Origin: Cryptomeria japonica
Taxonomy: Eukaryota > Streptophyta > Pinopsida > Cupressales > Cupressaceae
DNA length: 64,000 nt
Direction: 5' to 3'
Assembly (NCBI RefSeq): GCF_030272615.1
Contig: NC_081405.1
Span: 156,505,454-156,569,453, forward strand
A program made the position numbers and the translations under genes. Below, piece after piece: positions 11,339 to 22,804 of this stretch (position 1 is the first letter of the stretch; the number at the start of each line of letters is the position of its first letter). The notes below the pieces were generated by a model. That model was not told the DNA's origin. It ran no database searches and saw only the letters and a list, made by a program, of their open reading frames with translations.

Positions 11339-12435
11339 ATGTCTACTAATTATTTAGGAAAGGATAGTCCTAAACTTGATGGAACCAACTATGGGATATG
11401 GAAAACTAGAATGGAGACACATCTGAATTGCATTGGTAAAGACATCTGGTAAGTTACTAAGAATGGTTATACTGTTGCTATAGCTGGTCAGACTGCTCCC
11501 ACTACTTTAGCTAAAGATGAAAAAAATGATTACAAAGCAAGAGAAGCACTTTTGAGCACATTATCAGATCAACAAATCATGGATTATCAGATAGGTCCAC
11601 TGCAAAAGCTATTTGGGATCATTTGGAAACATTGAATGAAGGGGATTCCACAGTCAAAATTGCAAAACTTGAAAGCTTTCGAGTCAGGTATCAACATTTG
11701 AAAATGGAAGAAGATGAAAGGATTTCTGCTTTTATGGAAAGAGTAAATGAAATTGTTTTGGGTATCAAATGTTGTGGAGGAATCTTGAGTGAAGATGAGA
11801 TTGTTTCAAAAATCTTAAGAGGTTTTCCACCGGCATATAAAATGAAGGTTACTGTTATAAATGAGTTGAGAACAATGCCTAATACATCAGTAACTAGGGA
11901 TACATTGATTGGAAAACTTTCAGATTTTGAAATTGAGGAATTTGGTCCTGTTACTACTATAGAAAATGATTTGGCCTTCAAAGCATCAACATCATCTACT
12001 CCATCCTTTGACAAATCAGACTGGAGAGCTTTTTATGCAAGAGAACTTGAAGAAACCAGGAAGGAGAATGAAGAGCTTGAAGAACTTGAAGCACTATTTG
12101 CAAGAAAAATGCCAAAAGGCCCAATTGGAAGTAAGTATGAAGGTAAAGCACCTTTTAAATGTTTTAACTGCAATAAGATTGGTCATATGGCTTCAAGATG
12201 CTCTGATAGACATGCTAGACTAAGAGAAGAAGCTAGAAGAACATACAAACCTAATCCTGAATATTAGAGATACAGATTTAAGAAAAACAAAGATAAATCT
12301 TGTTACATTGCTGATGAAGGTGTGACTGATGATTTTGATGAGGATCCAGCAGACAATGGATGGGTCTTTGTTGCTATAACAAAAGATCAACCGGTACGTA
12401 TTGCTCAACCGGTAGAACAAGCCCTAGCAGCTAAA
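11339..12435 (+). pseudogene. Copia gag (capsid and nucleocapsid)
   Basis: Gag packages element RNA. The likely start ATG is at 11339, giving MSTNYLGKDSPKLDG, the usual opening of this Copia gag type. A TAA interrupts after GKDIW and a frameshift follows before the next clean frame at 11623-12267. That part holds a UBN2-like gag domain (about 11623-11950), an acidic coiled region, and a zinc knuckle CFNCNKIGHMASRC (C-x2-C-x4-H-x4-C; 12157-12198). A TAG at 12265-12267 ends it; the same frame continues with an acidic linker into protease. Not functional as written. Confidence 0.85.
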
Positions 12436-12711
12436 TTTGAATCAAAGGATGAATGGATTATTGACTCAGGATGCTCACATGACTGGAGACAAAGGCAAAT
12501 TCTTGAACTTTCAAGAATACAATGGAGGTTTAGTAAGATTCGGAGATGACAAAGCCTGTTCAATCAAAGGTAAGGGTTCAATATTTTTGATGGTAAACAT
12601 AACACTAAAAATGTCTACTATGTTGAAGGATTAAAACATAATCTTTTAAGTGTTGGTCAATTAGTTGAGAAAGGTTTTCAGTTACAATTTAAAAATGGAA
12701 AATGCAAAATC
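12436..12711 (+). pseudogene. Copia protease
   Basis: The aspartic protease that cuts the polyprotein is recognisable from DEWIIDSGCSHD, with the catalytic D-S-G (about 12460-12470). A frameshift follows within a few codons; the next frame gives TGDKGKFLNFQEYNGG and VRFGDDKACSIKGKG (12483-12585). Another shift precedes a block like the family's LLSVGQL segment (12640-12670). The catalytic triad is intact but the domain cannot be translated in one frame. Confidence 0.8.
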
Positions 12712-13850
12712 ATGAATAGAACTGGTTTGGAAATTGCAACCGGTAATCAGACTAGAGGTAATATCTTTCATTTGAATAACAGTGAAAAGGCATGCTTAAT
12801 TGCACATATAGATGAAAGTTGGCAATGGCATAAAAGACTATGTCATGTAAATTTTGATTACATGGTAAAAATTAGTACTTCTAAGGCAGTTAGAGATCTA
12901 CCTAAAATTGTGAAACCTCAGAATACAATTTGCAAGGAATGTCAATTTGGAAAACAAGTTAGAGCTAGTTTCAAAAGTATTCTAGAAAAATCCAATAATG
13001 CCCTTGATTTAATTCACACTGATTTATGTGGTCGAGCTAGAACTAAAAGCTTACAAGGTGATAGATATTTCATGCTAATTATTGATGATTATTCTAGAAT
13101 GTTTTGGGTTACTTTTCTTAGAGAAAAATCAGAAGCACCTGGGAAGTTCAAGCTATTGAAAGCAATGGTTGAAAATGAAACCGGTAAGAAAATTAAATGT
13201 TTAAGATCAGATCAAGGAGGAGAATTTACATCTAAAGGTTTTAATACAATCTATGAAGTAAATGGAATCAAAAGATAGTTATCAACACCTCAGACACCAC
13301 AACAGAATGGAGTTGTTGAAAGAAAAAATAGAACTATTTTGGATGCAGCAAGAAGTATGTTATTAGAAGCAAATCTACCACATGTGTACTGGAGAGAGGC
13401 AGTAAGCACTACTGTCTATACATTCAACAAAGTTCACATCAAAAGTGAAACCGGTAACACCCCTCATGAACTATGGTTTGGTAATACTCCTACTCTTAAG
13501 TATTTCAGAATTTTTGGAAGTAAATGTTATATTAGAAGAGATGAGTTTATTGGCAAGTTTGATCCTAGAAGTGATGAAGGAATATTTCTTGGTTATTCAT
13601 CTAAGAGTAAAGCATATAGATGTTTTAATAAAAGATTACAAAAAATTGTTGAGACTACAAATGTAAAGATTGATGAACAATTCAGAGGAGCTTCAAGGTA
13701 TATAGTCTCTGAATCGGGAACAGAAATTATGACAAATGAACCTACAATAAATCCACCAGTACAGAATGATGATCCAGTTACTCCGGTATCATCAGAGGAT
13801 TCCACAGTAATTGAAGAACAACAACAGACTAAGACACCTCGGTATGTAAG
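12712..13850 (+). pseudogene. Copia integrase
   Basis: Integrase inserts element DNA. The first part is the zinc-binding GAG_PRE-INTEGRS region, WHKRLCHVNFDYM ... CKECQFGKQ (12825-12960; H-x3-H and C-x2-C). The rve core follows with DLIHTDLCG (first D, about 13015), LRSDQGGEF (second D, about 13205) and NGVVERKNRT (catalytic E, about 13310). A TAG at 13276-13278 replaces an expected glutamine codon in the core. The C-terminal region runs from MDAARSML (13339), with YWREAV and ELWFGNTP blocks. Catalytic D, D and E are all visible; only the stop disables this part. Confidence 0.87.
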
Positions 13851-14901
13851 ACTGAATCATTCTGAAGATCAGATAATTGGAAGCAAATTTAAAGGAGTCA
13901 TGACAAGAGGAAGATTGGCAAATGAAGAGGTATGTCTTATTTCTCAAATTGAACCATTAACTGTCAATGAGGCATGTGAAGATAAATTTTGGATTAAAGG
14001 TATGGAAGAAGAATTAGGACAAATTGAGAAAAATAATACTTGGACATTAATTCCCTAGCCTAAAAATAAAAATGTAATTGGAACCAAATGGGTATTTAGA
14101 AAAAAACTCAATGAAGATGGTAAGGTTGTCAGAAATAAAGCAAGACTAGTGTGTAAGGGATATTCTCAGAAAGAAGGAGTTGATTACAATGAAACCTTTG
14201 CACTAGTAGCCAGAATTGAGGCAGTTAGATTATTCTTGGCCTTTGCAGCTCACAAGGATTACAAAGTTTATCAAATGGATATTAAATGTGCATTTTTGAA
14301 TGGAGATCTTGAAGAGGAAGTCTATATTGAACAACCTGATGGATTTTCCTTGACAGATGACAATGATATGGTTTGCAGATTAAGAAAAGCTCTGTATGGA
14401 TTAAAACAAGCTCCAAGAACTTAGTATGCAAGATTGGATAAGTATCTTTTAAAGATTGGTTTTACTAAAGGAAATGCAGATAGCAATTTATATTACAAAG
14501 TAACTAATGATGACATCTTGATTATTGAAGTATTTGTTGATGATATAATCTTTGGAGGAGAAGATGAATTATGCAAAGAATTTTCTCTTGAAATGCAGCA
14601 AGAATTTGAAATGTCTATGATCGGAGAAATAAAATTCTTTTTAGGATTGCAGATTTTACAAACTAATAAAGGCATATTTTTGAGTCAATCTAAGTACTTG
14701 AAAGAACTACTTAATAAATTTGGGATGGAGAACTCTAAACCGGTAAGCACACCTATGACTACAAATGACAAATTATCTCAAAGGGATGAATCTACACCTA
14801 TTAATCCAACTAGATACAAATCTATGATAGGAGGTTTACTATATTTGACACAAACCAGACCTGATATTATGAATGGAGTATGTATAGTTTCTAGATTTTA
14901 G
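13851..14901 (+). pseudogene. Copia reverse transcriptase
   Basis: The RT copies element RNA to DNA. From 13966 the typical Copia RT entry appears (EACEDKFWIKGMEEEL, TWTLIP), then [14 protein letters not shown] (14140), [14 protein letters not shown] (14267-14310), YGLKQAP (14395) and the catalytic FVDDIIFGG (14530-14556, the family's Y/F-V-D-D box). TAG stops fall at 14056-14058 and 14422-14424, both where tryptophan TGG is expected, and at 14899-14901, where glutamine is expected. Confidence 0.88.
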
Positions 14902-15486
14902 AGTAATCCTAGGGAAAATCATGAATCAGCGGTAAAAAGGATTTTTCGGTACTTACAAGGAACAACAAATCTTGGATTATGGTATCCTAAAGTTGAAAAT
15001 TTTGATCTATATGCATACACAGATGCAAATTGGGCAGGAGATGTGGATGATAGAAAAAGCACCACTGGAGGAGCATTCTTTCTTGGAAAGAGACTAGTTT
15101 CTTGGTTAAGTAAGAAACAAAGTTGTACATCTTTATCAACAGTAGAATTAGAATATGTTGCAGCAACAACAAACTGTACATAGGTACTTTGGCGTAAGCA
15201 AATGTTGAAAGACATAAAGGTAAAATGCAAGGAACCTATTACTATATATTGTGATAACACTGCAACAATTGATATATCTAAGAATCCAATATTACATTCT
15301 AAAACAAAACATGTTTCTATCAAAATGAATTTTCTAAGGGAAAAAGTTGAAGAAAAGGAGATAAAACTGGTTTATGTGAATACTAAAGAATAGCTTGCAT
15401 ATATTTTCACAAAACCTTTGCCTAAGGAAACTTTTGAGTATCTCAGAGATCAGCTCGGAGTCATACCTCCACCAGTAGAGACTTAG
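14902..15486 (+). pseudogene. Copia RNase H
   Basis: RNase H removes the RNA template. Visible are the D of YAYTDANWAGD (15010-15045), KSTTGGAFFLG (15056-15090), the E of the LEYVA block (15145-15165) and the D of YCDN (15247-15258), followed by KTKHVSIK and a FTKPLPKE-type tail (15405-15430). TAG codons at 15181-15183 and 15391-15393 interrupt; the natural stop is TAG at 15484-15486. The frame is the same from 14902 to the end. Confidence 0.87.
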
Positions 15487-15836
15487 ATAGTTGATGATTG
15501 TCATCAACTGGTAGAATTAAATGGACAAATCTTTTATTCTAGTATTTGATGAGGAAGCTATTTCTCAGGGGGAGTAGTTGGTATTTTTGTATGGACTTCA
15601 AATTTTGTAGCTTTGGCATTTGATGTCAAAGGGGGAGAGATATATGGAAAAATGGATTATCAATTAGAGATATCTATGGTGAAAATTGGTACAGGATAAC
15701 ATAAAATAACTCATGTTGCTTCTAGGGGGAGAGATTGTAACTTTAAGGAGATTGTTGGTTTTACACTTGGCATTTCTGTTTTGGTACTTTGATGGTTTTT
15801 CCATCTTGTGTTGCCATCAATGCCAAAGGGGGAGAT
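15487..15836 (+). other. Copia 3' noncoding region with repeated polypurine tracts
   Basis: The purine-rich word GGGGGAG occurs four times (15569, 15631, 15725, 15829); the last, AAAGGGGGAGAT, abuts the 3' LTR and is the expected primer for plus-strand synthesis. The surrounding TTGGCATTT...GTCAA text is partly repeated, so the tract seems to have been duplicated as a module. Confidence 0.7.
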
Positions 15837-16863
15837 TGTTGGTATTTTGGTATGGTTTTGTCATTGATGTCAACACCTACTAAATACACCTACTTTGGAG
15901 ATCCAACAACATTCACCGGCAAACAGTAAACTGTGCAACAGTTACTGGTATATGATTAACCGGCAGGATATAATGTTCACCGGTACCTGGAATGACATGG
16001 AAGACACTTGGTAATGTTGAAGACATCATGTGGACACTTTATTTTGAAGTAATAATCATTGGTATATTCTTATTTGTATATTTGCTCTTACCAGCAAATA
16101 GGTCCAGGTTATCTAGATCAGCATGGCACGCTATGGAGATGATTTATTATTGTTGTAAATGCATTAAGCTAACATGTTCAATCAGTTATTGCATCGGATA
16201 TTGTATTATTTGTAAAATATTTTTATTGTAATATCTTGTAGAGCTGACCTACTAAAATTGGTCTTAGGGTATGGTATAAATGTAAGATCTTATTTCTAAG
16301 ATCAAGTGTGGAATGCAAAAAAGATTTAAGAAAAGGTATATGCGAGATAAAGCAGAGGCATACACGAAGACATCATTTGAAGGTGAAGTTAGGTTTTTGT
16401 AGAAGCATATCAGCATTACACCGGTACTAAATCTAGCATATGAAGATACTATTTTATGCAGTACATTCTTATTGGATTTAACCATCCAATTGTAGTTAGT
16501 GTGACTCTCATTTGTGATTGAGCAGTGAGCTCTAGGCTATTGGCCTTTCTGCATGTGTAGACCCCTTTTGTACACTTACTATCTGCAGTAGTATCATCTG
16601 ATTGTGGGTAAGGTTTCCCACCATGGTTTTTCCCCTTACAGGGTTTCCACGTACAAATATTGGTGTCATATGTTGTGAATGACTTTGTGCTTATGTTTCA
16701 TGCATTAATTCTTACTGGTATAGCAATTTACTATTAACACTGTTTACTGGCATACTTAACTTATTTACCTGTATTAAGCATTAAGTTGGTTAATAAGTTT
16801 TTGGTTTGAATTTATTAGACAACTGATTCACCCCCCCCCTCTCAGTTGTCTCCGAGACCTACA
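15837..16863 (+). repeat. 3' LTR of the plus-strand Copia element
   Basis: The 1,027-bp LTR begins TGTTGGTATTTTGG and ends GACCTACA, followed by the target duplication TGCTC. The U5 hairpin is kept: AGACAACTGA (16817-16826) and TCAGTTGTCT (16842-16851), with nine C in the loop instead of eight. Confidence 0.93.
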
Positions 16864-17753
16864 TGCTCGTGATCCATATGTTGCTACTATGACGAAAGGT
16901 CCTAGCCAATTTGGTTCAAATTTTCCCTTCTTTTCTCAGTCTTACTGATTTCTTGGATTCTCCCTTAGAACTATATCTCCAATCTGGAAAATGCACGGCT
17001 TGAATCTTTGGTTATAGCTTCTTGCCATTCTTTGTTGGTATTCTTTCAAATGTTCTATTGCATTTTGGTGACGTTCTTGAATTAGTTCTAGTTCTAGGAG
17101 TCGAGAGACTCGTTGTTCTTCTTCTGGTATAAGAGAGTGCAAGGATACACATAGAGAAGGTATCTCTACTTCTATAGGTAATATAGTTTCTAAGCCATAG
17201 ACCAAACAATATGGAGTTGCCCCTATTGGAGTGCAGATGCTAGTTCGGTATGCCCAAAGAGCAAGATTTAGTTGAATGTGCCAGTCTTTTCCAGCTTCGT
17301 TTACTGTTTTCTTCAATATTTTCAAGATAATTTTGTTTGATGCCTCAGCTTGACCATTTCCCTATGGATAATATGGAGTAGAGGACCTATGTTGGATATG
17401 AAACTGTTCACATAGTTCTTTCACATCTTGATTTTTTAATGGTCTTCCATTATCAGTGATAATGGTCATAGGAACGCCATAGCGACAAATTATGTAATTC
17501 AAGATGAATGATGATATTTGTTTTCCTGTCACTATTGTGAAAGGCACTACTTCAATCCACTTAGTAAATATTCAGTAGCAATCAAAATGAACTTATGTCC
17601 ATTAGAAGATGAAGGATTGATCTTTCCTACCAAATCAAGGCCCCATTGTGAAAATGGCCATGATCCTGTCAAAGGATATAACTCTTGTGCTGGTGCATGG
17701 ATTAGATTTCCATGGATCTGACACTATTTACATTTTCTAGCATAGGTGAATGA
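16864..17753 (-). pseudogene. Tat integrase core and C-terminal region
   Basis: Minus-strand reading from 17753 down gives the end of the zinc-binding region (ARKCK), then LIHAPAQELYPL, SQWGLDLVG (first catalytic D), IITDNGRPLKNQ (second D) and an NGQAEASN-type motif (catalytic E) at about 17340-17365. The clean frame 17325-16942 follows with WAYRTS, TPYCLVYG and the YNQRFKP ... GDIVLRENPRNQ tail. A further stretch like EPNWLGPFVV runs to the Copia junction at 16864. Stops or shifts separate the parts. The N-terminal zinc finger lies at 21236-21599, beyond the solo LTR. Confidence 0.83.
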
Positions 17754-17758
17754 GTCTC

Positions 17759-20700
17759 TGTAGTACCCCTACTAGTTTGAACTCATTAGACTCATATTTT
17801 ATTATTGGTTGTTTTTCAGTGGATACATTACCATGACATATTATTCAGATTTTTATGACATTATGCTTTATTTGGAGATGAGATGTATAATTTATTTGCA
17901 GTATTTCAGTACTTGTGATTTATGGCATTTTATGTATTATTGCTATGTACTAACATTTTACTTTATTTATGCAATGTGGAATTATATGTTGTGTGTTTGC
18001 GAGTGTATTGGATGTAAGGGGACGATTTTCCTTCACTCATTTCGATGAGACAGGGAACATCGCGATTCTCCTTCATCGGTGTGTTTGCCATGTTTTCTAT
18101 ATTATATATATGTATGCATGTGTGGTTCGGTGATGCAGGATATTGCAGGTACAAGTACTGGGTAGGTACGGGGTATCGTCTCCACCTAGCTTCACAGGTC
18201 TGAGCGTGCCTTATATTTTCCGATGGAAGTGGAGGAGATAGTAGTTGACCCTATTTTTACTCAATTACACTCATATGAGTGTCGTCAGTTAGTCATTTTG
18301 TCAGTTAGTTCGGTCTTCGTATTTTGTCATTTTATCTTTTATGTGTAATTGCTTGAGATTTGTTTAATTTGAGTGTTTTAGTGGATTTAATTAATTAATT
18401 AATTAAGTTTATGAAATTATCTCATTATTGTATTGTTTATGCATTGAGATTATAAATTTAGTTAATTAAAGAAATTATTAAATTAAGCTGCATGGTATTA
18501 AAAATATATTTTTATTTTAAAAATAAATTAGATTAATTGTATTTATTATTTTCTAAAGTTATAATTAAATAAATGAATAAAATGATTAATTAGAATTAAA
18601 ATATTGCTTTAATTCTATATTTAGAAAATTAATTAATTGGAATTAAAATATTGCTTTAATTCTTTATTTAGAAAATTAATTAATTGGAATTAAAGTATTG
18701 TTTTAATTCTTTATTTAGAAAATTAATTAATTAGAATTAAAATATTGTATTAATTCTTTATTTAGGAAATTAATTAATATGCATGAGAAAAGTAAAGAAA
18801 GAATAATGTTTTTTAATTATTACATGTGATAAATTTAGAAAATAAAATAAAATAAATTACTATTATTCTAAATTTAGGTTTTTTGTGAAAAAAGATATTG
18901 AACCTAGAATTTTAGTTTAAATAGGGGTTAGGTCTTTATTTTAGAACATAGACAAGAACACACAGGAACAGGTCAAGAATTTAGGTGAAGAAAATTTGTT
19001 GGAAGTTATTGAAGGGTATTAGGGCTCTTCTACAAAATTCTTCCAGGAAAGCTATACCAAGTTGGATGATTTCTTAGTTTTGTGTTTTATTAAAATATTT
19101 CTATTTTTCTCTGTTTGATGTGTGTGTAAAATAATTGTCAAATTCAAAACCCTCTTCTGGTGAATTTGAGTTTGTTTTAAAATCCATGTCTAATGGGAAT
19201 TTCTAAGTTATCGGAAGTATGTAATTTTGTGGAAATTAAGAAAATTGTTATAGATAATTTGTCGGATTTTACGATGCATGGAAATTTGCAAGATTTGTGA
19301 AAAAAGGGTATTTACCTGAGAAATGTTTTTAATTACCTTAAGGAAATAAATTTAATTATACATTAAATTTATTTAGGTTAATTAAATTTTTTTTAAAATA
19401 AAAATGAAGAAGGATTGAAATTTTGTAAAAAGGCAATTATTGGAGATTTGTTATTATTGTTGTTAAAATTTTATTAAAAAAAAAAATTAAAAAAAAATTA
19501 AAATAAAAATAAAAAATAAATAAATTAAAAAAATATATAAAACAAACTGCATGGTAGCATTTGCTACAGTACTACCGACGGTAGCCGCTACCTACGGTAG
19601 TAGTGCTACCGGACGGTAGCAGTGCTACTAGATAGTAGTACTAGCTATCGATGGTAGCAGTGCTACCAGATGGTAGCACTAGTTACCAATGGTAGCATAG
19701 GCTACCATGATAGACCTTTTTGCAATAAATATGTTGAAAATACATTAGGAAAATTATTTGTATTTTAAATCCTTTTGGACAAATGACAGTGAATGTTTTT
19801 GGTATTAAAAAGTTGTAAATTCTTGTTATTTGGAAATTAGTAAATTGCATGCTTTGACTGTTTTTAAGGAAAGATTGCCTGTAATAGGATCTTGCATATA
19901 TCATGTTCTCAGTCAAGTTTTATTTCATTGCAATTTTTGTTAAATTGTCATTGTGTCCTATGTTATTATTTCTCCTAGACCAGGTGTTGTTGTATAACCT
20001 ATTTGATATGAGCCATTGTGTGTTTTGTCCAAATGGTCAATCTTGGGTTGGTATTTATGTATCCATCACCTATGCTTGTCAGGATTGTTTATGGTTGCCT
20101 GTTTCACCATAGAGTTCTCGTAGAGAGAAACATTTCCTGTTAGTGTCCTAAGAGAGAGAGTGGATTTTGAGCGGGGGCCATGCCCAAAGTAGATGACAGG
20201 ATAACCTGTCGAAAGTTAGTTAAAAAGTGATAACCTAATAATTGATTAGGGGGTGGGTAGATTTAAATATTAATTAAGATAAATGTGCCTCGTGCATAGA
20301 TGAGTGCTTGTACAAGGCTCATGATGTTACAAGAAGGCCTGGAATGGCAAACTTACCACCTTCTCTTCATGAAAGGATTGGTAGGGTCCGCATGAGACTT
20401 AGTTGGAACCGGAGGCTCGGGAGAGGTTACCAGGAGAAACCCGAGTATGGGGGCCGAGACCTATGGAGGTTGTACCATGGTAACCATCAAGCTATGCGAT
20501 GACACTCTCTTCTTAGAGTCACTAGTGTTTTGTGAGTTATGTTACATGGATGGTTGCAGAGTCTTGTAGTCCTTTTGTACTTGTCTTACTTTGCTTGCTT
20601 GAGGGTTTCTACTATCTCCTAGCATGGTGGGGTGGTTCCATTTTGAGATCACATGGTTGGGTGGTAGTGCCACTTCCCATCAGATGTTCTGGATTGTATC

Positions 20701-21230
20701 TTCAGGCGAGGAAAGGCTTCACTGGTGTTTCTTGGATCGTGGTTTATGTACCAGCTCTTGTTTGAGATCATTGTTTAGTTGAGACCTTGTGGTCATTGTA
20801 TCAGACTTTTATGTAACCTTGATATTGTATCTTTGTAACCAGTGGTATTATTGGAAGCCATGTATTTATGGATATTGTAATATTATTATGTTAGTGAAAT
20901 GAATGTTATTGTTTTGATCTTATGTTTAAATTATTTATGAAGATTGGATACATTGGAATACTTGTATATTTTTGTTTTGGGATGTATGTGTAGTTTTAAA
21001 CTTAAGTTTTCAATTTATCTTATTGAATGGATTAACTGTGGTGTTAATATAATCTATGAAATTAATCTTCGTTGGTTACCCTTAGGAAAACTTATGATAG
21101 ACTTCCGTTGTGTTGTTAAACATGCAATGATTATAGTTAGTAGACTTAGTCTTTAACAAAAAAAATTTATTTCACCCTTTAGTTGCCTAGTTGTGTTGTT
21201 TTCCTTTAGGGTTCCTGGCGGGCCATTACA
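17759..21230 (-). mobile_element. 3.5 kb gypsy-type solo LTR inside the Tat integrase
   Basis: The plus strand begins TGTAGTACCCC and ends GGCCATTACA; on the minus strand this is TGTAATGGCCCGCC...GGGGTACTACA, a typical gypsy LTR pair of ends. Flanks are GTCTC (17754-17758) and ATCTC (21231-21235); TCTCT is an alternative reading. Integrase coding resumes in register across it. No gag, pol, primer site or polypurine tract was recognised inside, so it is most simply a very long solo LTR. It contains AT-rich tracts (18360-18790, 19320-19550) and a GGTAGC array. Small ORFs inside are not supported as genes. Confidence 0.75.
19553..19706. repeat. Array of GGTAGC / GCTACC inverted words
   Basis: Roughly fifteen occurrences of GGTAGC, GCTACC or close variants occur within 150 bp in both orientations, so many short hairpins such as GGTAGCAGTGCTACC can form. 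It is noncoding, within the solo LTR. Confidence 0.8.
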
Positions 21231-21235
21231 ATCTC

Positions 21236-21599
21236 TTTCCATAGTAGGCCAAAAGTAACCCATATGGATAAGTTTCTTAGCTAATGTTAAACCACTTGAG
21301 TGTGTACCACAAATACCTGCATGAATGTCATTAAGAACTCTCTCAGATTCATCTTTTTCAAGACATCTCAACAATGTACCATCTAGACCATGCCTATATA
21401 GGATATCAGCAATAATGGTATAGCGAGAGGACTTACGGATAAAGTTTCTTTGTTGATTACGAGATAATTCTAGAGGAAGGATATGATTTTTCAAATATTG
21501 GTAGGTTTGACCATATAAGGATTCACTGGTTCCTGATATATGGCAAATTCGATAGGTATGCTGGGATTGGATGGTAGGGGTTAAGATAACTTCCACAAG
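21236..21599 (-). pseudogene. Tat integrase N-terminal zinc-binding region
   Basis: The minus-strand frame contains the integrase H-H-C-C zinc domain: HAGICGTHSSGLTLAKKLI and GYFWPTMERDC. Upstream is ILYRHGLDGTLLRCL, a normal entry to this domain. After MERD the frame runs into the solo LTR; the integrase continues at 17753. The enzyme is therefore split by a 3.5 kb insertion. Confidence 0.83.
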
Positions 21600-22804
21600 A
21601 AATTCGCAACACTATTGATTCTCTTTATTTTGCAAGAGAGATGCTATTGTAGCCATTGCATATGTTACTTTATTCTCATTTCTGGGAATCTGGGTGAATG
21701 TGATTTCTTTAAAGTGTCTTTTAAATTCCTCTACGAGCTATTTGTATGGCATAAGCTTATCATCCTTTGTTTGATATTCATAATTTATTTGATTTATGAC
21801 AAGTTGTGAATCACCATAGACATGTAGCTCTTCAATATTCCATTCAATGGCCATTTTAAGCCCTATAGCCAATGCTTCATACTCTGTAGTATTATTGGTG
21901 CATGGAAATCATAGTCTATATAATTTCAGAATTGTGTGTCCTTGAGGTGTGATGAAAAAGATTCTTGCACCTAATCCATATTGAGTATAAGAACCATCAA
22001 AGTAAAATTCCAAAAAGTTTGTACTTATTGTCAAGATATCTACATCAGGAAATTCGATGTGCAAAGGCATGTTATTATGTAGAGGTGCATCAACCAATTG
22101 ATCAGCGATGACTTGTCCCTTGATAGCTTTCCAGTCAACATATTCTATGTCAAATTCACTCAGTATCATAACCCATTTGGCTAGTCTCCCTGTCAATGTT
22201 AACTTTCTCAATAGATATTTGAGAGGATCTATCTTTGTTGTTAGTTTTACAGAATGAATCAACATATAATGGTGTAGCTTCTGGGTTGCAAGTACAACTG
22301 CTAGACATATATTTTCAATTGAGGAATAATTTAACTTATAGCTTACAAGCATTCTACTGATATAATAAACTGCTCTTTCTTTTCCTTCATCATCATGTTG
22401 AGCTAGGAGAGCACCTAATGATACACTTGGTGCTGAGACATAGAGTAACAATGGTTTCCCCTTGGTTGGTGATATCAGTACTGGAGGAATCCTAAGATAT
22501 TCTTTTATTTGCAAGAAAACTTCTTCACATTTTGTATCCCATTTGAATGGAACATTTTTATGTAGAAGATGGGTAAATGAAAGACATCTATTGGCCAATT
22601 GAGAAACAAATCTCTTGATTGATTGCAACCTTCCTTGTAAAGATCACAATTGACTTATGTTCTTGGGTGACTCCATCTCCATGATAGTTTTAACTTTTCT
22701 AGGATCTACTTCGATGCCATGAACTGATATAATGTATCCAAGGAGTTTTCCAGAGGTTACTCCAAATGCACATTTCTTTGGATTTAATCTCAATTGATAT
22801 CTTT
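21600..22804 (-). pseudogene. Tat RT connection, RNase H and second (archaeal-type) RNase H
   Basis: From 22804 down: RT thumb text (NPKKCAFGVTSGKLLGY, with two stops near 22640-22670). The first RNase H follows in the frame 22628-21909, with FLQIKEYL, LLLYVSAPSVSLGALL, VYYISRML and SIENICLAVV. Here the usual catalytic D of the family's VYLSVS-like block is absent, as is common in Tat. A second domain starts with FYFDGSYTQYGLGARI (about 22025-21975) and continues in another frame with TEYEALAIGLKMAIE (E) and VYGDSQLVINQI (D) at 21885-21790. This extra RNase H is a hallmark of the Tat clade. Frameshift at about 21905; several stops. Confidence 0.82.

Larger units (their letters stand above)
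10233..16863 (+). mobile_element. Complete but decayed Copia retrotransposon (TSD TGCTC)
   Basis: A 6.63 kb element with LTRs 10233-11281 and 15837-16863, flanked by a perfect TGCTC duplication (10228-10232, 16864-16868). The order is tRNA-Met primer site, gag, protease, integrase, RT, RNase H, polypurine tract, which is the Copia order. It landed in the integrase tail of the Tat element. The reading frame has eight or more in-frame stops, mostly TAG, plus frameshifts, so it cannot move by itself. A close relative lies on the minus strand at 51757-64000. Confidence 0.93.

Noticed and set aside
20308..20765. Two open frames within the 3.5 kb LTR
   Set aside because: No recognisable domain, and they lie inside an LTR-like unit with clean ends.
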